From Alistipes_A hominis (lineage in GTDB: Bacteria > Bacteroidota > Bacteroidia > Bacteroidales > Rikenellaceae): a stretch of DNA of 64,000 nt. Within the stretch, counting starts at the first letter, position 1. Every line of letters starts with the position of its first letter. The translations under genes and the position numbers were made by a program. Shown in pieces: positions 51,927-61,053 of the stretch. The stretch spans positions 1-64,000 of the forward strand of contig NZ_JACOOK010000006.1 in assembly GCF_014288115.1 (NCBI RefSeq), written 5' to 3'. The notes beneath the pieces were generated by a model. It was not told where the DNA came from and did no database searches. It saw only the letters and a list, made by a program, of their open reading frames with translations.

Positions 51927-54269
51927 ATGAACCTGTTGAACGACATCCGCATCCTGCTGACACGGTGGAGCACCGCTTTCGTACTACTCGGGGTCTTGGC
52001 CGTCGCGATGGCCGGAGCCACGCTGATCGAGGCCGGAATGAACCTGCAGGCGGCCCGCGGCATCATTTACAACGCCTGGTGGTTCGACCTGCTGCTATTA
52101 CTGCTCTGCGTGAATTTTATGCTGATCGGCCGGAGGCTGAACCTCTGGAGCCGGCGGCGGAGGGGAGCGTTATTGCTGCATTACGGATTCGTCGTCATCC
52201 TCGCCGGAGCTTTTATCACGCACATGTGGGGCGAAGAAGGCTACATGCACATCCGCGAGGGAGAAACCGCCCGGCGGATGATGACTCCCGACCGCAAAGT
52301 GCAGACGTTGCCGTTTTCGGTTACGCTGAACCGGTTCACACTTCATCGCTACCACGGTTCGCAAAGCCCGTCTTCGTATGAAAGCGACGTGACGATCCGC
52401 TACCGGGACGATGTCTCGCACCGGAAAATCTACATGAACAACATCGCGCGGGTAGGGGGATACCGCCTTTACCAATCGTCCTACGACCCGGACGAACAGG
52501 GCACGATTCTGTCGGTGAACCACGATCCGGTCGGCACGGCCGTTTCTTACGCCGGCTATTTTCTGCTGATCGCCGGACTGATAGTCGCCTTGTGCCAGAA
52601 AGGCTCCCGTTTCAGAACGCTTTACGCGAAATTGGGAAAAGCGACGCTGGTCGTTCTGTTCGCCGGCTCGTCCGTCGTAGCCGTCGCCGCAGCCCGCCCC
52701 GCCACTCCCGGCGGCATCGCGCCCGAAACCGCCGAACGGTTCGGACGATTGCTATTGCAATCTTCCGACGGACGCATCGAACCGGTGGACAGTTACGCTT
52801 CGGAGATTCTCCGCAAGCTGTATCACCGCGACAGCTACGGAAATCTGAATGCCAACCAGGTGCTGGCCGGCATCCTGACCGACCGGCAGACATGGGGCCG
52901 CGAACCGATCCTTTACATCGGACAGAATCCTCTTCCGGAAGAAGCGTGTTTTCCGGACAAATACGTATCGTTCGATGCGATGTTCGACGATCGGGGCGAT
53001 TACCGGCTGAAGAAACAGGTGGAAACCATTTACGCCAAACCGCCCGCGCACCGCACGAAGCCGGAACAAACGCTGCTGAAACTGGACGAAAAGGTCAATA
53101 TCCTGTACGCCCTGCTGAACGGGCAGATGTTCCCGATCTTCCCGGTCGCCGGATCGCAGCGGTGGATATCGCCGGGCGACGACCGGACGGAAGCCGACAC
53201 GGTTCTGACACCGAGGCTGTTCGCGGCATTCCGCAACGCGCTGACCCAAACCGACCCGCAGGCCGCCGGACGGGCGCTCGACGCCATCCGGCAATACCAG
53301 CAAGCACGGACGCCGTCGCTGCAACCGCTGCGGATCGAAGCCGAAATCCTGTACAACCGGGCGGATATTTTCCGGATTTCGTTCCGGGCCTACCTGATCC
53401 TCGGGGGAATCCTGCTCGTAACGGCCCTACGGGGGATGTTCGGAAAGAACAAACGCCGAGCGACGCTCGCCGCCCGGGTCGTTTCGATCGCCATATTCAT
53501 CGTTTTCGCACTGCATACGTTCGGACTGGGACTGCGCAGCTACATCAGCGGCCACGCCCCCTGGACGAACGCTTACGAATCGATGGTCTACGTCGCTTGG
53601 GCAACCGTACTGTCGGGAATCGTTTTCGCCCGCCGGTCGAAACTGGCCCTCGCGCTGGCCGCGCTGCTCGGCGGGGTCGTCCTGTTCGTATCGAACCTGA
53701 ACTGGCTCGACCCGCAGATCACCCCGCTGGTACCGGTGCTGAAATCCTACTGGTTGATGATCCACGTGTCGGTCATTACCGCCAGCTACGGTTTTTTCGG
53801 TATCTGCGCGGCCTGCGGCATCGCTTCGCTGATCGCCACGATCGCAGGAAAGAACCTCGCGGAACTGAGGATCATCAACGAAATGGCGATGCTCGTCGGG
53901 CTGGTGCTGCTGACCACCGGCATCTTTTTCGGCGCCGTCTGGGCCAACGAGTCCTGGGGCCGTTACTGGGGCTGGGACCCGAAGGAGACCTGGGCGCTGA
54001 TCACGATGATCGTTTACGCGGTCACGACGCACCTGCATTTTATTCCGCGGCTGAATACGAACCCGCTGGTCTTCGACGTTATGTCGGTGGTCGGTTTTTC
54101 GACGGTGCTGATGACTTTCTTCGGTGTAAATTATTACCTGTCGGGATTGCACTCCTACGGAAAGAGCGAAGGCTTTTCGCCGGAAATCGTACTGGCTGCG
54201 GGAGCAGGGGTGCTCGTGCTGGTCGCCGTTGCTGCCGTCCGTTATCATAAAAACAAAAAAACAAGCTGA
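51927..54269 (+). CDS. ccsBA: Fused cytochrome c synthase CcsBA (ResB-CcsA)
   Basis: 780 residues. The N-terminal part (~1-260) has helices and a periplasmic loop of the ResB/CcsB type (HYGFVVILAGAFITHMWGEEGYMHIREGE). A periplasmic segment follows, then about eight CcsA helices with the haem-handling WWD region WGRYWGWDPKETWALITMIVYAVTTHLHF and HAPWTNAYESMVYVAW. System II enzyme that exports haem and attaches it to CxxCH apocytochromes. No cytochrome c gene is in the window. It lies 5 bp before the next gene. Confidence 0.9.
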   Translation: MNLLNDIRILLTRWSTAFVLLGVLAVAMAGATLIEAGMNLQAARGIIYNAWWFDLLLLLLCVNFMLIGRRLNLWSRRRRGALLLHYGFVVILAGAFITHMWGEEGYMHIREGETARRMMTPDRKVQTLPFSVTLNRFTLHRYHGSQSPSSYESDVTIRYRDDVSHRKIYMNNIARVGGYRLYQSSYDPDEQGTILSVNHDPVGTAVSYAGYFLLIAGLIVALCQKGSRFRTLYAKLGKATLVVLFAGSSVVAVAAARPATPGGIAPETAERFGRLLLQSSDGRIEPVDSYASEILRKLYHRDSYGNLNANQVLAGILTDRQTWGREPILYIGQNPLPEEACFPDKYVSFDAMFDDRGDYRLKKQVETIYAKPPAHRTKPEQTLLKLDEKVNILYALLNGQMFPIFPVAGSQRWISPGDDRTEADTVLTPRLFAAFRNALTQTDPQAAGRALDAIRQYQQARTPSLQPLRIEAEILYNRADIFRISFRAYLILGGILLVTALRGMFGKNKRRATLAARVVSIAIFIVFALHTFGLGLRSYISGHAPWTNAYESMVYVAWATVLSGIVFARRSKLALALAALLGGVVLFVSNLNWLDPQITPLVPVLKSYWLMIHVSVITASYGFFGICAACGIASLIATIAGKNLAELRIINEMAMLVGLVLLTTGIFFGAVWANESWGRYWGWDPKETWALITMIVYAVTTHLHFIPRLNTNPLVFDVMSVVGFSTVLMTFFGVNYYLSGLHSYGKSEGFSPEIVLAAGAGVLVLVAVAAVRYHKNKKTS

Positions 54270-54274
54270 TCTCC

Positions 54275-55609
54275 GTGAAATTCAGATACTTTTACGCACT
54301 GCTGTGTTTGATATTGACCGTCTTCACGCTAAACCGGAGCTGTCACGAAAGCGTGCGGAACGTTTACAACCCGATCCCGGAAATCATTCTACCCGAAGGG
54401 ATCAACCACCTGCTCGACAACTCCAACTCGGAGCTCGAAGAGACCCGGCAGTTCGAGAGGATCGTCGAACGCTTCATGCAACAATGGGAGATCACCGGCG
54501 CGTCGATCGCCATTATGAAAGACGGCAAACTACTATACAGCAAGGGATTCGGCTGGGCAGACAAAGAACAGGGCATCCGTACCGACGTCCGGCATATCTT
54601 CCGGATCGCATCCCTCTCCAAGCTGATCACGGCGACCGGCATCATGAAACTCTGCGAACAGGGACGGCTTTCGCTCGGCGACCGGGTTTTCGGCGCCGAC
54701 GGCATCCTGAATGATTCGCTGTTTCGGAATATACGGGACAAACGGATCGAAAAAATAACCGTCGAGCATCTGCTGCGCCACCAGGGAGGCTACTCGATCC
54801 GCAGCGGCGATCCGCTGTTCTGCTCGGTGAGCGTCGCAAAACAATTGGGCATCGCTCCGCCGGTGGGATTCGACGACATGGTGCGTTATGCGGCCGAAAC
54901 CCGCCTGCGCTACGAACCGGGAAGCAGCAACCTCTATTCGAACCTCGGCTACGTGGTACTGACCAAAGTAATCGAAAAAGCGAGTGGACTGCCTTACGAG
55001 AGTTTCATCCGGGACAGCATTCTGTCGCCCGCCGGATGCCACGACATGCACATCGGCCGCTCGTCCTACGAACAGAAATTCCCGAACGAAGTCCGCTATT
55101 ACGAGCCTTCCGACGCCGAGCCGACCGAAGCGTTCGACGGCAGCGGCCGGTTGGTTCCGCGCAGCTACGGCGGCTGCGACATGCAGGTGCTGAGCGGGGC
55201 AGGAGGCTGGGTAGCCTCTCCGGCGGAACTGATGAAGTTCATTACGGCGATCGACCCCGGCGATTCGCGGCCGGACATCCTGAAACCGGAAACCATCGCC
55301 TACATGACCGAAAAAGACAAATCGAAATACCCGATCGGCTGGATGAGAACCACCGAAAGCGACGACTGGTCGCGCACCGGGTCGCTGTCCGGATCGAGCG
55401 CAATGCTCAAACGGCAGCACGACGGTTACACCTGGGTATTCATCACCAACACGAGTTCCTGGTCGGGTTCCCGCTTTCCCCGGAAAATCGCCGCAATGAT
55501 GAAACAAGCGATGGGCAAAATAAAAAAATGGCCCGACCGCGATCTGTTTTCGGTCGAACAGCCGGCCGATTCCGTCCGGTCGTCCCGACTGTCGCCGGCA
55601 AAAAAATAA
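54275..55609 (+). CDS. Serine hydrolase of the beta-lactamase / class C PBP family
   Basis: 444 residues with a GTG start at 54275, 5 bp after ccsBA. The N-terminal helix is FYALLCLILTVFTLN. IAIMKDGKLLYSKGFGWAD precedes FRIASLSKLITATGIMKL with the nucleophile Ser in SLSK. LYSNLGYVVLTKVIEKASGLPYESFI supplies the YxN motif, and the third (HxG/KTG-like) motif is less clear. Such proteins are periplasmic peptidases or esterases more often than true beta-lactamases. Function not assignable. Confidence 0.82.
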   Translation: MKFRYFYALLCLILTVFTLNRSCHESVRNVYNPIPEIILPEGINHLLDNSNSELEETRQFERIVERFMQQWEITGASIAIMKDGKLLYSKGFGWADKEQGIRTDVRHIFRIASLSKLITATGIMKLCEQGRLSLGDRVFGADGILNDSLFRNIRDKRIEKITVEHLLRHQGGYSIRSGDPLFCSVSVAKQLGIAPPVGFDDMVRYAAETRLRYEPGSSNLYSNLGYVVLTKVIEKASGLPYESFIRDSILSPAGCHDMHIGRSSYEQKFPNEVRYYEPSDAEPTEAFDGSGRLVPRSYGGCDMQVLSGAGGWVASPAELMKFITAIDPGDSRPDILKPETIAYMTEKDKSKYPIGWMRTTESDDWSRTGSLSGSSAMLKRQHDGYTWVFITNTSSWSGSRFPRKIAAMMKQAMGKIKKWPDRDLFSVEQPADSVRSSRLSPAKK

Positions 55610-55634
55610 CCGGCAGCGCCGGCTGCCGGTCTTT
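55600..55634. terminator. Bidirectional terminator between the serine hydrolase and buk
   Basis: ACCGGCAGC (55609-55617) and GCTGCCGGT (55622-55630) form a 9-bp stem with a GCCG loop. On the minus strand it is followed by TATTTTTTT, ideal for buk; on the plus strand by CTTTCG. Confidence 0.75.
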
Positions 55635-55667
55635 CGAAACGTCCCGGAAACATCTCTTCGGCACGTT

Positions 55668-56744
55668 TTATTCGTACTTCTTCGGCATCTCTTCGCCCCG
55701 CAATACCCGCAGCGCATTTTCGGCCAGCGCTCCCATCTCGTCTTCACCGGGAATCACCTCGACCGGAGCGATAAAGGAAACGCGTTCGCGGATCGCGTCG
55801 CAAACCGTGCCGCTGTACGCGATGCCGCCGGTAATCAGAATCGCATCGACCCGACCGCCGAGTACGGCAGCCATAGCTCCGATCTCCTTGGCCACGTTGT
55901 AAGCCATCGCGTAGATGATCCGTTCGCAGGCCCGGTCGCCCTGTTTCGCTCGTTCGAGCAGTTCCTGCACGCTGTTGGAGCCCGCCAACGAAACCAGACC
56001 ACCGCTGCCGCAGAGCATTCGCCGGATCTGGGCCTCGGTATATTGTCCGCTGAAACAGAGCTTCACCAACTGTCCGGCCGGTAGGGTTCCCGACCGTTCG
56101 GGCGAAAAAGCGCCGTCGCCGTCCAACGCGTTATTCACGTCGATCACCCGTCCGCCCCGGTGAGCGCCGACCGAAATACCGCCCCCCAGGTGGGCGACAA
56201 TCAGGTTCAGTTCATCGTACTTTCTCCCGACCCGCGCGGCATAAATCCGCGATACGGCTTTTTGATTCAAAGCGTGGAAAATAGAGACCCGGCGAAACAG
56301 CGCGTGCCCGCAGACGCGGGCTACGTCGTCCAATTCGTCCACGACGACCGGATCGGCGATATAAGCCTTCGCATCCGGAACCCGCGACGCGATTTCGACA
56401 GCCAGCAGTCCGCCCAGGTTCGAGGCGTGCTCGCCCTGCGGAGCGTGGATCAAATCCCGACGTAGCGCGTCGTTCACCTCGTACACGCCCGAAGCGATCG
56501 GTTTGACCAATCCCCCGCGCCCGATAACCGCAGACAGCGAGTCCAGCGCAATACCTTCCTCCTCCAGAACTTTCAGAATCAGATCCCGGCGAAAACCGAA
56601 CTGGTCGGTCACGCGGGCGAACGGCCGCAGCTCCTCCGCCGAGTGACGGATCGTCCGGCTCATCGCCTCCGTTTCATCGAGATACACCGCAATTTTCGTA
56701 GAAGTCGAACCGGGGTTGATCGCCAATATTCCGTATTGTTTCAT
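55668..56744 (-). CDS. buk: Butyrate kinase (acyl kinase of the acetokinase family)
   Basis: 358 residues from ATG 56744; a GTG lies one codon upstream. ILAINPGSTSTKIAVYLDE is the Buk N-terminal signature, VIGRGGLVKPI the second, HLGGGISVGAHRGGRVIDVNNALDGDGAF the phosphate-binding region, and ILITGGIAYSGTVCDAI the third. It makes ATP and butyrate (or isobutyrate/isovalerate) from the acyl phosphate supplied by the Ptb homologue 6 bp upstream. Confidence 0.9.
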   Translation of the reverse strand: MKQYGILAINPGSTSTKIAVYLDETEAMSRTIRHSAEELRPFARVTDQFGFRRDLILKVLEEEGIALDSLSAVIGRGGLVKPIASGVYEVNDALRRDLIHAPQGEHASNLGGLLAVEIASRVPDAKAYIADPVVVDELDDVARVCGHALFRRVSIFHALNQKAVSRIYAARVGRKYDELNLIVAHLGGGISVGAHRGGRVIDVNNALDGDGAFSPERSGTLPAGQLVKLCFSGQYTEAQIRRMLCGSGGLVSLAGSNSVQELLERAKQGDRACERIIYAMAYNVAKEIGAMAAVLGGRVDAILITGGIAYSGTVCDAIRERVSFIAPVEVIPGEDEMGALAENALRVLRGEEMPKKYE

Positions 56745-56750
56745 CACTTC

Positions 56751-57656
56751 TTACTTTTTAACGGACAACGCAGCCATTGCGATCGAATAGAGCTTCGACG
56801 CCGGAGAATCGCCGCGGGACGTCAGTACGCACGGACATTTGGTGCCGACCACCATCCCGGCCAGCGGTGCGCGGCATAGTTGGTTTGCCGCCTTAAAGAA
56901 AGCATTCGCCGCATCCAGCGTCGGGAACAACAGGCAGTCGGCGTCGCCTGCAACCGGACTCGACAGCCCTTTGGTCTGGGCTACCTCCTTCACCAGCGCC
57001 ACATCCACCGCTAACGGACCGTCGATCAACGCATTTCCGAACTGTCCCCGGTCGCCCATTTTGGACAGGATCGCCGCATCGACCGCCGACTGGATTTTCG
57101 GTAGCATCTGCTCGCTCGGAGCGACCACCGCGACCTTGGGTTTCTGAACGCCCAGCGCCCGGGCCGCCTCGATCAGATAGCGGGTGATCCGCACCTTCTG
57201 ATCCAGGTCGGGGTAGGGGATCACCGCCACGTCCGACACCAGCAGCAACTTGTGATACATCGGCAGCTCCAGCACCGCCACATGGCTCAACACCCCTTTG
57301 GGCGGAAGCAACCCGAATTCCTTGTCGAGAATCCCGCGCATGTATTTGTCGGTAGAAACCAGCCCTTTCATCAGAATATCGGCCATTCCGTCATGGATCA
57401 TTTTCACGGCCGTCGCCACGCAGGCGACATCGCTCTTCTGGTCGATCACCGAAAACTTTTCCGGGTCGATCTCGTCCGCCATGCAAACCCGCTCGATCTC
57501 GTCGCGGTCGCCGACGAGGATCGCTTCGACGATTCCCATATCCACCGCCGCGCCAACGGCCTCCAGCGTGTGCGAATCCTGCGCATAGGCTACCGCCAGT
57601 TTTTTACGCGGCTGCCCCTGGACGGTCTGAATGATTTCTTCCAGTTTCGTTATCAT
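56751..57656 (-). CDS. ptb: Phosphate butyryltransferase (phosphate acyltransferase)
   Basis: 301 residues from ATG 57656; a TTG-initiated form to 57674 is possible. PTA_PTB fold: AYAQDSHTLEAVGAAVDMGIVEAILVGD, ADILMKGLVSTDKYMRGIL, VAVVAPSEQMLPKIQSAVDAAI, and DGPLAVDVAL near the C-terminus. It converts acyl-CoA to acyl phosphate. Coupled to buk by a 6-bp gap. Length and sequence fit Ptb better than Pta, which is present separately two genes upstream. Confidence 0.9.
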   Translation of the reverse strand: MITKLEEIIQTVQGQPRKKLAVAYAQDSHTLEAVGAAVDMGIVEAILVGDRDEIERVCMADEIDPEKFSVIDQKSDVACVATAVKMIHDGMADILMKGLVSTDKYMRGILDKEFGLLPPKGVLSHVAVLELPMYHKLLLVSDVAVIPYPDLDQKVRITRYLIEAARALGVQKPKVAVVAPSEQMLPKIQSAVDAAILSKMGDRGQFGNALIDGPLAVDVALVKEVAQTKGLSSPVAGDADCLLFPTLDAANAFFKAANQLCRAPLAGMVVGTKCPCVLTSRGDSPASKLYSIAMAALSVKK

Positions 57657-57759
57657 CGTTTCATAATTTAACAATCCTTTGAAACATCAAAAAGTTTTCC
57701 GTTTTTTTCATTCCGGAAAACTTTTCGAACATTCGTTTGCATTCGCCGCAACAACCGTA

Positions 57760-58977
57760 TTATTCGGAGCGTTTTTTGGTCAACCGGAACGTATCCGAAG
57801 CGATGACCAACTCTTCGTTCGTAGCGATCGTAACGACCTTGACGCGCGAATCCGGCGCAGAGAGCACGACGTCTTTTCCGCGCACGCCCCGGTTCACCTC
57901 GGGATCGAATTTCACGCCCATGAATTCGAGCCCTTTGCTGACGCGCTCCCGGGTTCCCGGATCGTTTTCGCCGATTCCCCCGGTAAAGACGATCATATCG
58001 ATCCCCTCCATCAGCGCGGCATACGCGCCGACGAACTTCTTGATCCGCGCCGCAAACATTTCGATCGCCAGTTCGGCCCGCGGATTCCCACTCTCGGCCG
58101 CAGCGCGGATATCGCGCATATCGGACGAAACGCCGGTAATGCCGAGCATTCCGGACTCCTTATTGATCATCACGCTCAGGCGATCCAGATTGATCCCTTC
58201 TTTCTCGGCGATATAAATCAGCGCGCCGGGATCGGTGCTGCCGCAACGGGTTCCCATAATCAGGCCGTCGACCGGCGTGAATCCCATCGACGTATCGTAA
58301 GACTCCCCGTTCAGGATCGCCGCCACCGACGCTCCGCTACCGATATGACAAGTCACGATTTTCGACCGATTCATATCGATCCCCGTCAACTTGCAAGCCG
58401 TCTGGGCCACATATTTGTGACTCGTTCCGTGGAAACCGTAACGGCGCACCCGGTAATCCTCGTAATATTTATAGGGGAGGGCGTACATAAAATTCTTGGC
58501 CGGCATCGTCTGGTGGAACGAAGTATCGAATACGGCCACCTGCGGCGTGTTCGGCAGGATGTTTTCCATCGCGAGAATCCCCTTCAGATTGGCCGGATTA
58601 TGCAACGGAGCCAAGTCGAAGCAAGCTTCGATCTTCTGCTTGACGGACTTGTCCACCAAAGCGCTGTCCTTAAAATACTCTCCGCCGTGAGCCACGCGGT
58701 GACCGACCGCCGCGATCTCCGAGATGCTTTCCAGTACGCCGTACTCCGGATCGACCAGCGCGTCCAGGATCAGGCTGATCCCGCTCGTATGATCCGGAAT
58801 GCTCCGCACCACTTCGTAAACCGGTTTTCCGACCGGCTTATGCGTCAGGATCGCGTCGGACAGACCGATCCGTTCGATAATGCCCTTCACCAACAGCGAA
58901 TATTCCGTGGCGCTCTTCATGTCGATCACCTGATACTTGATCGACGAACTACCACAGTTTAAAACAAGGATTTTCAT
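57760..58977 (-). CDS. ackA: Acetate kinase
   Basis: 405 residues. VLNCGSSSIKYQVID is the N-terminal N[CG]GSSS motif. VGHRVAHGGEYF, FDTSFHQTMP, YGFHGTSHKYVA, CHIGSGASVAAILNGESYDTSMGFTPVDGLIMGTRCG, and FTGGIGENDPGTRERV complete the family. Makes acetate and ATP from acetyl phosphate. It lies 31 bp after pta and 103 bp before ptb, all on one strand. Confidence 0.96.
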   Translation of the reverse strand: MKILVLNCGSSSIKYQVIDMKSATEYSLLVKGIIERIGLSDAILTHKPVGKPVYEVVRSIPDHTSGISLILDALVDPEYGVLESISEIAAVGHRVAHGGEYFKDSALVDKSVKQKIEACFDLAPLHNPANLKGILAMENILPNTPQVAVFDTSFHQTMPAKNFMYALPYKYYEDYRVRRYGFHGTSHKYVAQTACKLTGIDMNRSKIVTCHIGSGASVAAILNGESYDTSMGFTPVDGLIMGTRCGSTDPGALIYIAEKEGINLDRLSVMINKESGMLGITGVSSDMRDIRAAAESGNPRAELAIEMFAARIKKFVGAYAALMEGIDMIVFTGGIGENDPGTRERVSKGLEFMGVKFDPEVNRGVRGKDVVLSAPDSRVKVVTIATNEELVIASDTFRLTKKRSE

Positions 58978-59008
58978 AAGTTTATATCACTTTATATTAA
59001 CCTTCAGA

Positions 59009-60013
59009 TTACTTCATTCCTCCCGCCTGGCATGCCGTAATCGCGACGAGTCCGACGATATCGTCCACCGAGCACCCTCTCGAAAGGTCGTTGATCGGAG
59101 CGGCCATTCCCTGCAGGATCGGACCGATCGCCTCGGCATGCGCCATGCGCTGCACCAACTTGTAGGCGATGTTGCCGACTTCGAGCGTCGGGAATACCAG
59201 TACGTTCGCTTTGCCGGCGATCTTGCTGCCGGGAGCTTTTTGCGCGCCGATACCCGGAATGATCGCGGCGTCGGCCTGCAACTCCCCGTCGATCATCAAC
59301 GTCGGATCCAACTCCTTGGCCAATTCGGTCGCGCGCACCACCTTGTCGACCATTTCATGTTTGGCCGAACCTTTCGACGAAAAACTCAGCATCGCGATAC
59401 GCGGTTCGAAACCGGCGATCACGCGGGTCGTCCGCCCGGTCATCACAGCGATCTGCGCCAACTCTTCGGCCGTAGGATTCGGATGCACCGCACAATCCGC
59501 GAACACCATCATCCCGTTCTCCCCGAACATCGGGTCTTTCAGCATCATAATGAACGCTCCGGACACGACGCTGATCCCCGGTATGGTCTTAACATACTGA
59601 AAAGCGGGACGCAACACGTCGCCGGTCGCATTGTTCGCGCCGGCTACCTCTCCGTCCGCATCGCCGGCCTTCACCATCACGGCGCCCAAATACAGCGGAT
59701 CGGCGATCTGCTTTTCAGCCTGTTCGCGGGTCAATCCTTTGGCTGCCCGAAGCTTCAGCATCAGTTCCACGTACTTTTCCTTATCGGGATTGTTTTGCGG
59801 ATCGACGATCTTCGCCTTCCCGATATTTTCCAGATAGAGTTCCGAAGCCAGATGATGGATCTGATCCGGATTCCCGATCAGGATCAGATCGGCAAACCCT
59901 TCGCTGATAATCCGGTCGGCAGCCTTCAGGTTGCGTTCCTCGTAGGCTTCCGGCAGGACGATCGTTTTGATGTTGCTTTTCGCCTTCTGTTTGATTTTAT
60001 CGACAAATTCCAT
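59009..60013 (-). CDS. pta: Phosphate acetyltransferase
   Basis: 334 residues, the short single-domain form. IVLPEAYEERNLKAADRIISEGFADLILIGNPDQI, VAGANNATGDVLRPAFQYVKT, FADCAVHPNPTAEELAQIA, RIAMLSFSSKGSAKHEMVDKV, DGELQADAAIIPGIGAQKAPGSKIAGKANVLVFP are all Pta signatures. Acetyl-CoA plus Pi to acetyl phosphate. First gene of the pta-ackA-ptb-buk run. Confidence 0.95.
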   Translation of the reverse strand: MEFVDKIKQKAKSNIKTIVLPEAYEERNLKAADRIISEGFADLILIGNPDQIHHLASELYLENIGKAKIVDPQNNPDKEKYVELMLKLRAAKGLTREQAEKQIADPLYLGAVMVKAGDADGEVAGANNATGDVLRPAFQYVKTIPGISVVSGAFIMMLKDPMFGENGMMVFADCAVHPNPTAEELAQIAVMTGRTTRVIAGFEPRIAMLSFSSKGSAKHEMVDKVVRATELAKELDPTLMIDGELQADAAIIPGIGAQKAPGSKIAGKANVLVFPTLEVGNIAYKLVQRMAHAEAIGPILQGMAAPINDLSRGCSVDDIVGLVAITACQAGGMK

Positions 60014-60159
60014 AATACCAATTATTATTTAAATTGTGTTTTCATCCGAAACGACAACCGGCCGTAAAGAGGTGAGAGCGACCGGATACCCTGCAAAAAA
60101 ACGCTCTTCTCATCCGTCGAGATAAAAAGAGGACAGCCCGGGGCCGCAACAAAATCACA

Positions 60160-60167
60160 CAAAGGTA
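60160..60167 (-). promoter_or_regulatory. -7 box (TACCTTTG on the minus strand) before pta
   Basis: CAAAGGTA on the plus strand, about 147 bp before the pta ATG, with TTT on the minus strand 19 nt further up as a partial -33. The long leader it implies weakens the call; no riboswitch was recognised in it. Confidence 0.35.
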
Positions 60168-60196
60168 GCCATTTACCGACGAAATGAAAATGTATT

Positions 60197-60844
60197 TTAC
60201 TTTTTTTTACGTTTATTGCGCCATATCTCGATCACAGCCGGCAAAATGGAAACGACGATGATCACGACGATCAACAGCTTCAGATTTTCCTGCACCACGT
60301 CCAGTCCGCCGAACAAAAATCCGGCGTAACAGAAAACGGCCACCCAGGCACACCCGCCGACCACATTGAAAAGGGCGAAATGCCGATAGCTCATGTGCCC
60401 CATGCCGGCCACGAACGGAGCGAACGTCCTCACGATCGGAACGAATCGCGCCAGAATAATTGTTTTTCCGCCGTATTTTTCATAAAAAGCGTGCGTTTTC
60501 TCCAGGTAACTCTGTTTGAAAATCCGGGAATCCGGATTCCTGAACAATTTTTCGCCGAACAAACGGCCGATCGTGTAATTGGCCGCATCTCCCGACACGG
60601 CGGCGACAGCCACCGCCAGCACCAGCAAATGGACATTCAACTCGTTGGTCGGCAAAGCGGCCAGCGCGCCGCCTACGAACAGCAGCGAATCTCCGGGCAG
60701 AAAAGGCGTTACGACCAGGCCGGTCTCGCAGAAAATGATCGCGAACAGGATCGCGTATACCCATACGCCGTACTGGGCGACCATCTGCGCCAGATGCACG
60801 TCGATGTGCAGCAAAAAATCGATCAGAAAATGAACATATTCCAT
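60197..60844 (-). CDS. DedA family membrane protein
   Basis: 215 residues from ATG 60844 (MEYVHFLIDFLLHIDVHLAQ); a longer frame lacks a sensible start. FCETGLVVTPFLPGDSLLFVGGALAA is the DedA/VTT signature with the conserved E and FLPG; GRLFGEKLF and FYEKYGGKTIILARFVPIVRTFAPFVAGMGHMSYRHF (RFxPxxRT...G) form the second half. About five hydrophobic helices. DedA proteins are now tied to polyprenyl-phosphate or phospholipid flipping; the substrate here is unknown. Confidence 0.9.
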   Translation of the reverse strand: MEYVHFLIDFLLHIDVHLAQMVAQYGVWVYAILFAIIFCETGLVVTPFLPGDSLLFVGGALAALPTNELNVHLLVLAVAVAAVSGDAANYTIGRLFGEKLFRNPDSRIFKQSYLEKTHAFYEKYGGKTIILARFVPIVRTFAPFVAGMGHMSYRHFALFNVVGGCAWVAVFCYAGFLFGGLDVVQENLKLLIVVIIVVSILPAVIEIWRNKRKKK

Positions 60845-60992
60845 AAAAGTTCGAGTTATCGCAAAATTTGGAAATGCAATTTTAGGCAATTATTGTTAAA
60901 AAACAGTTAAGAAGCTCGCTATATATTCCCGCAAAGGGCGTGAATACCGGTAACTTTTTGAACGGGAACTGTGTTTTTTAGGAAAAATCATA

Positions 60993-61028
60993 TACTTTTG
61001 TAATTTAAAGCTGCCCGCTGGCAGCGGG
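60993..61028 (+). promoter_or_regulatory. -7 box TACTTTTG and leader hairpin before the DUF349 gene
   Basis: TACTTTTG at 60993-61000, 54 bp before the ATG. The leader contains a 6-bp hairpin CCCGCT-GGC-AGCGGG (61014-61028). No T run, so it is not a terminator. Confidence 0.4.
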
Positions 61029-61053
61029 ACTTTTCTGAATCTAAAAACGTTTG

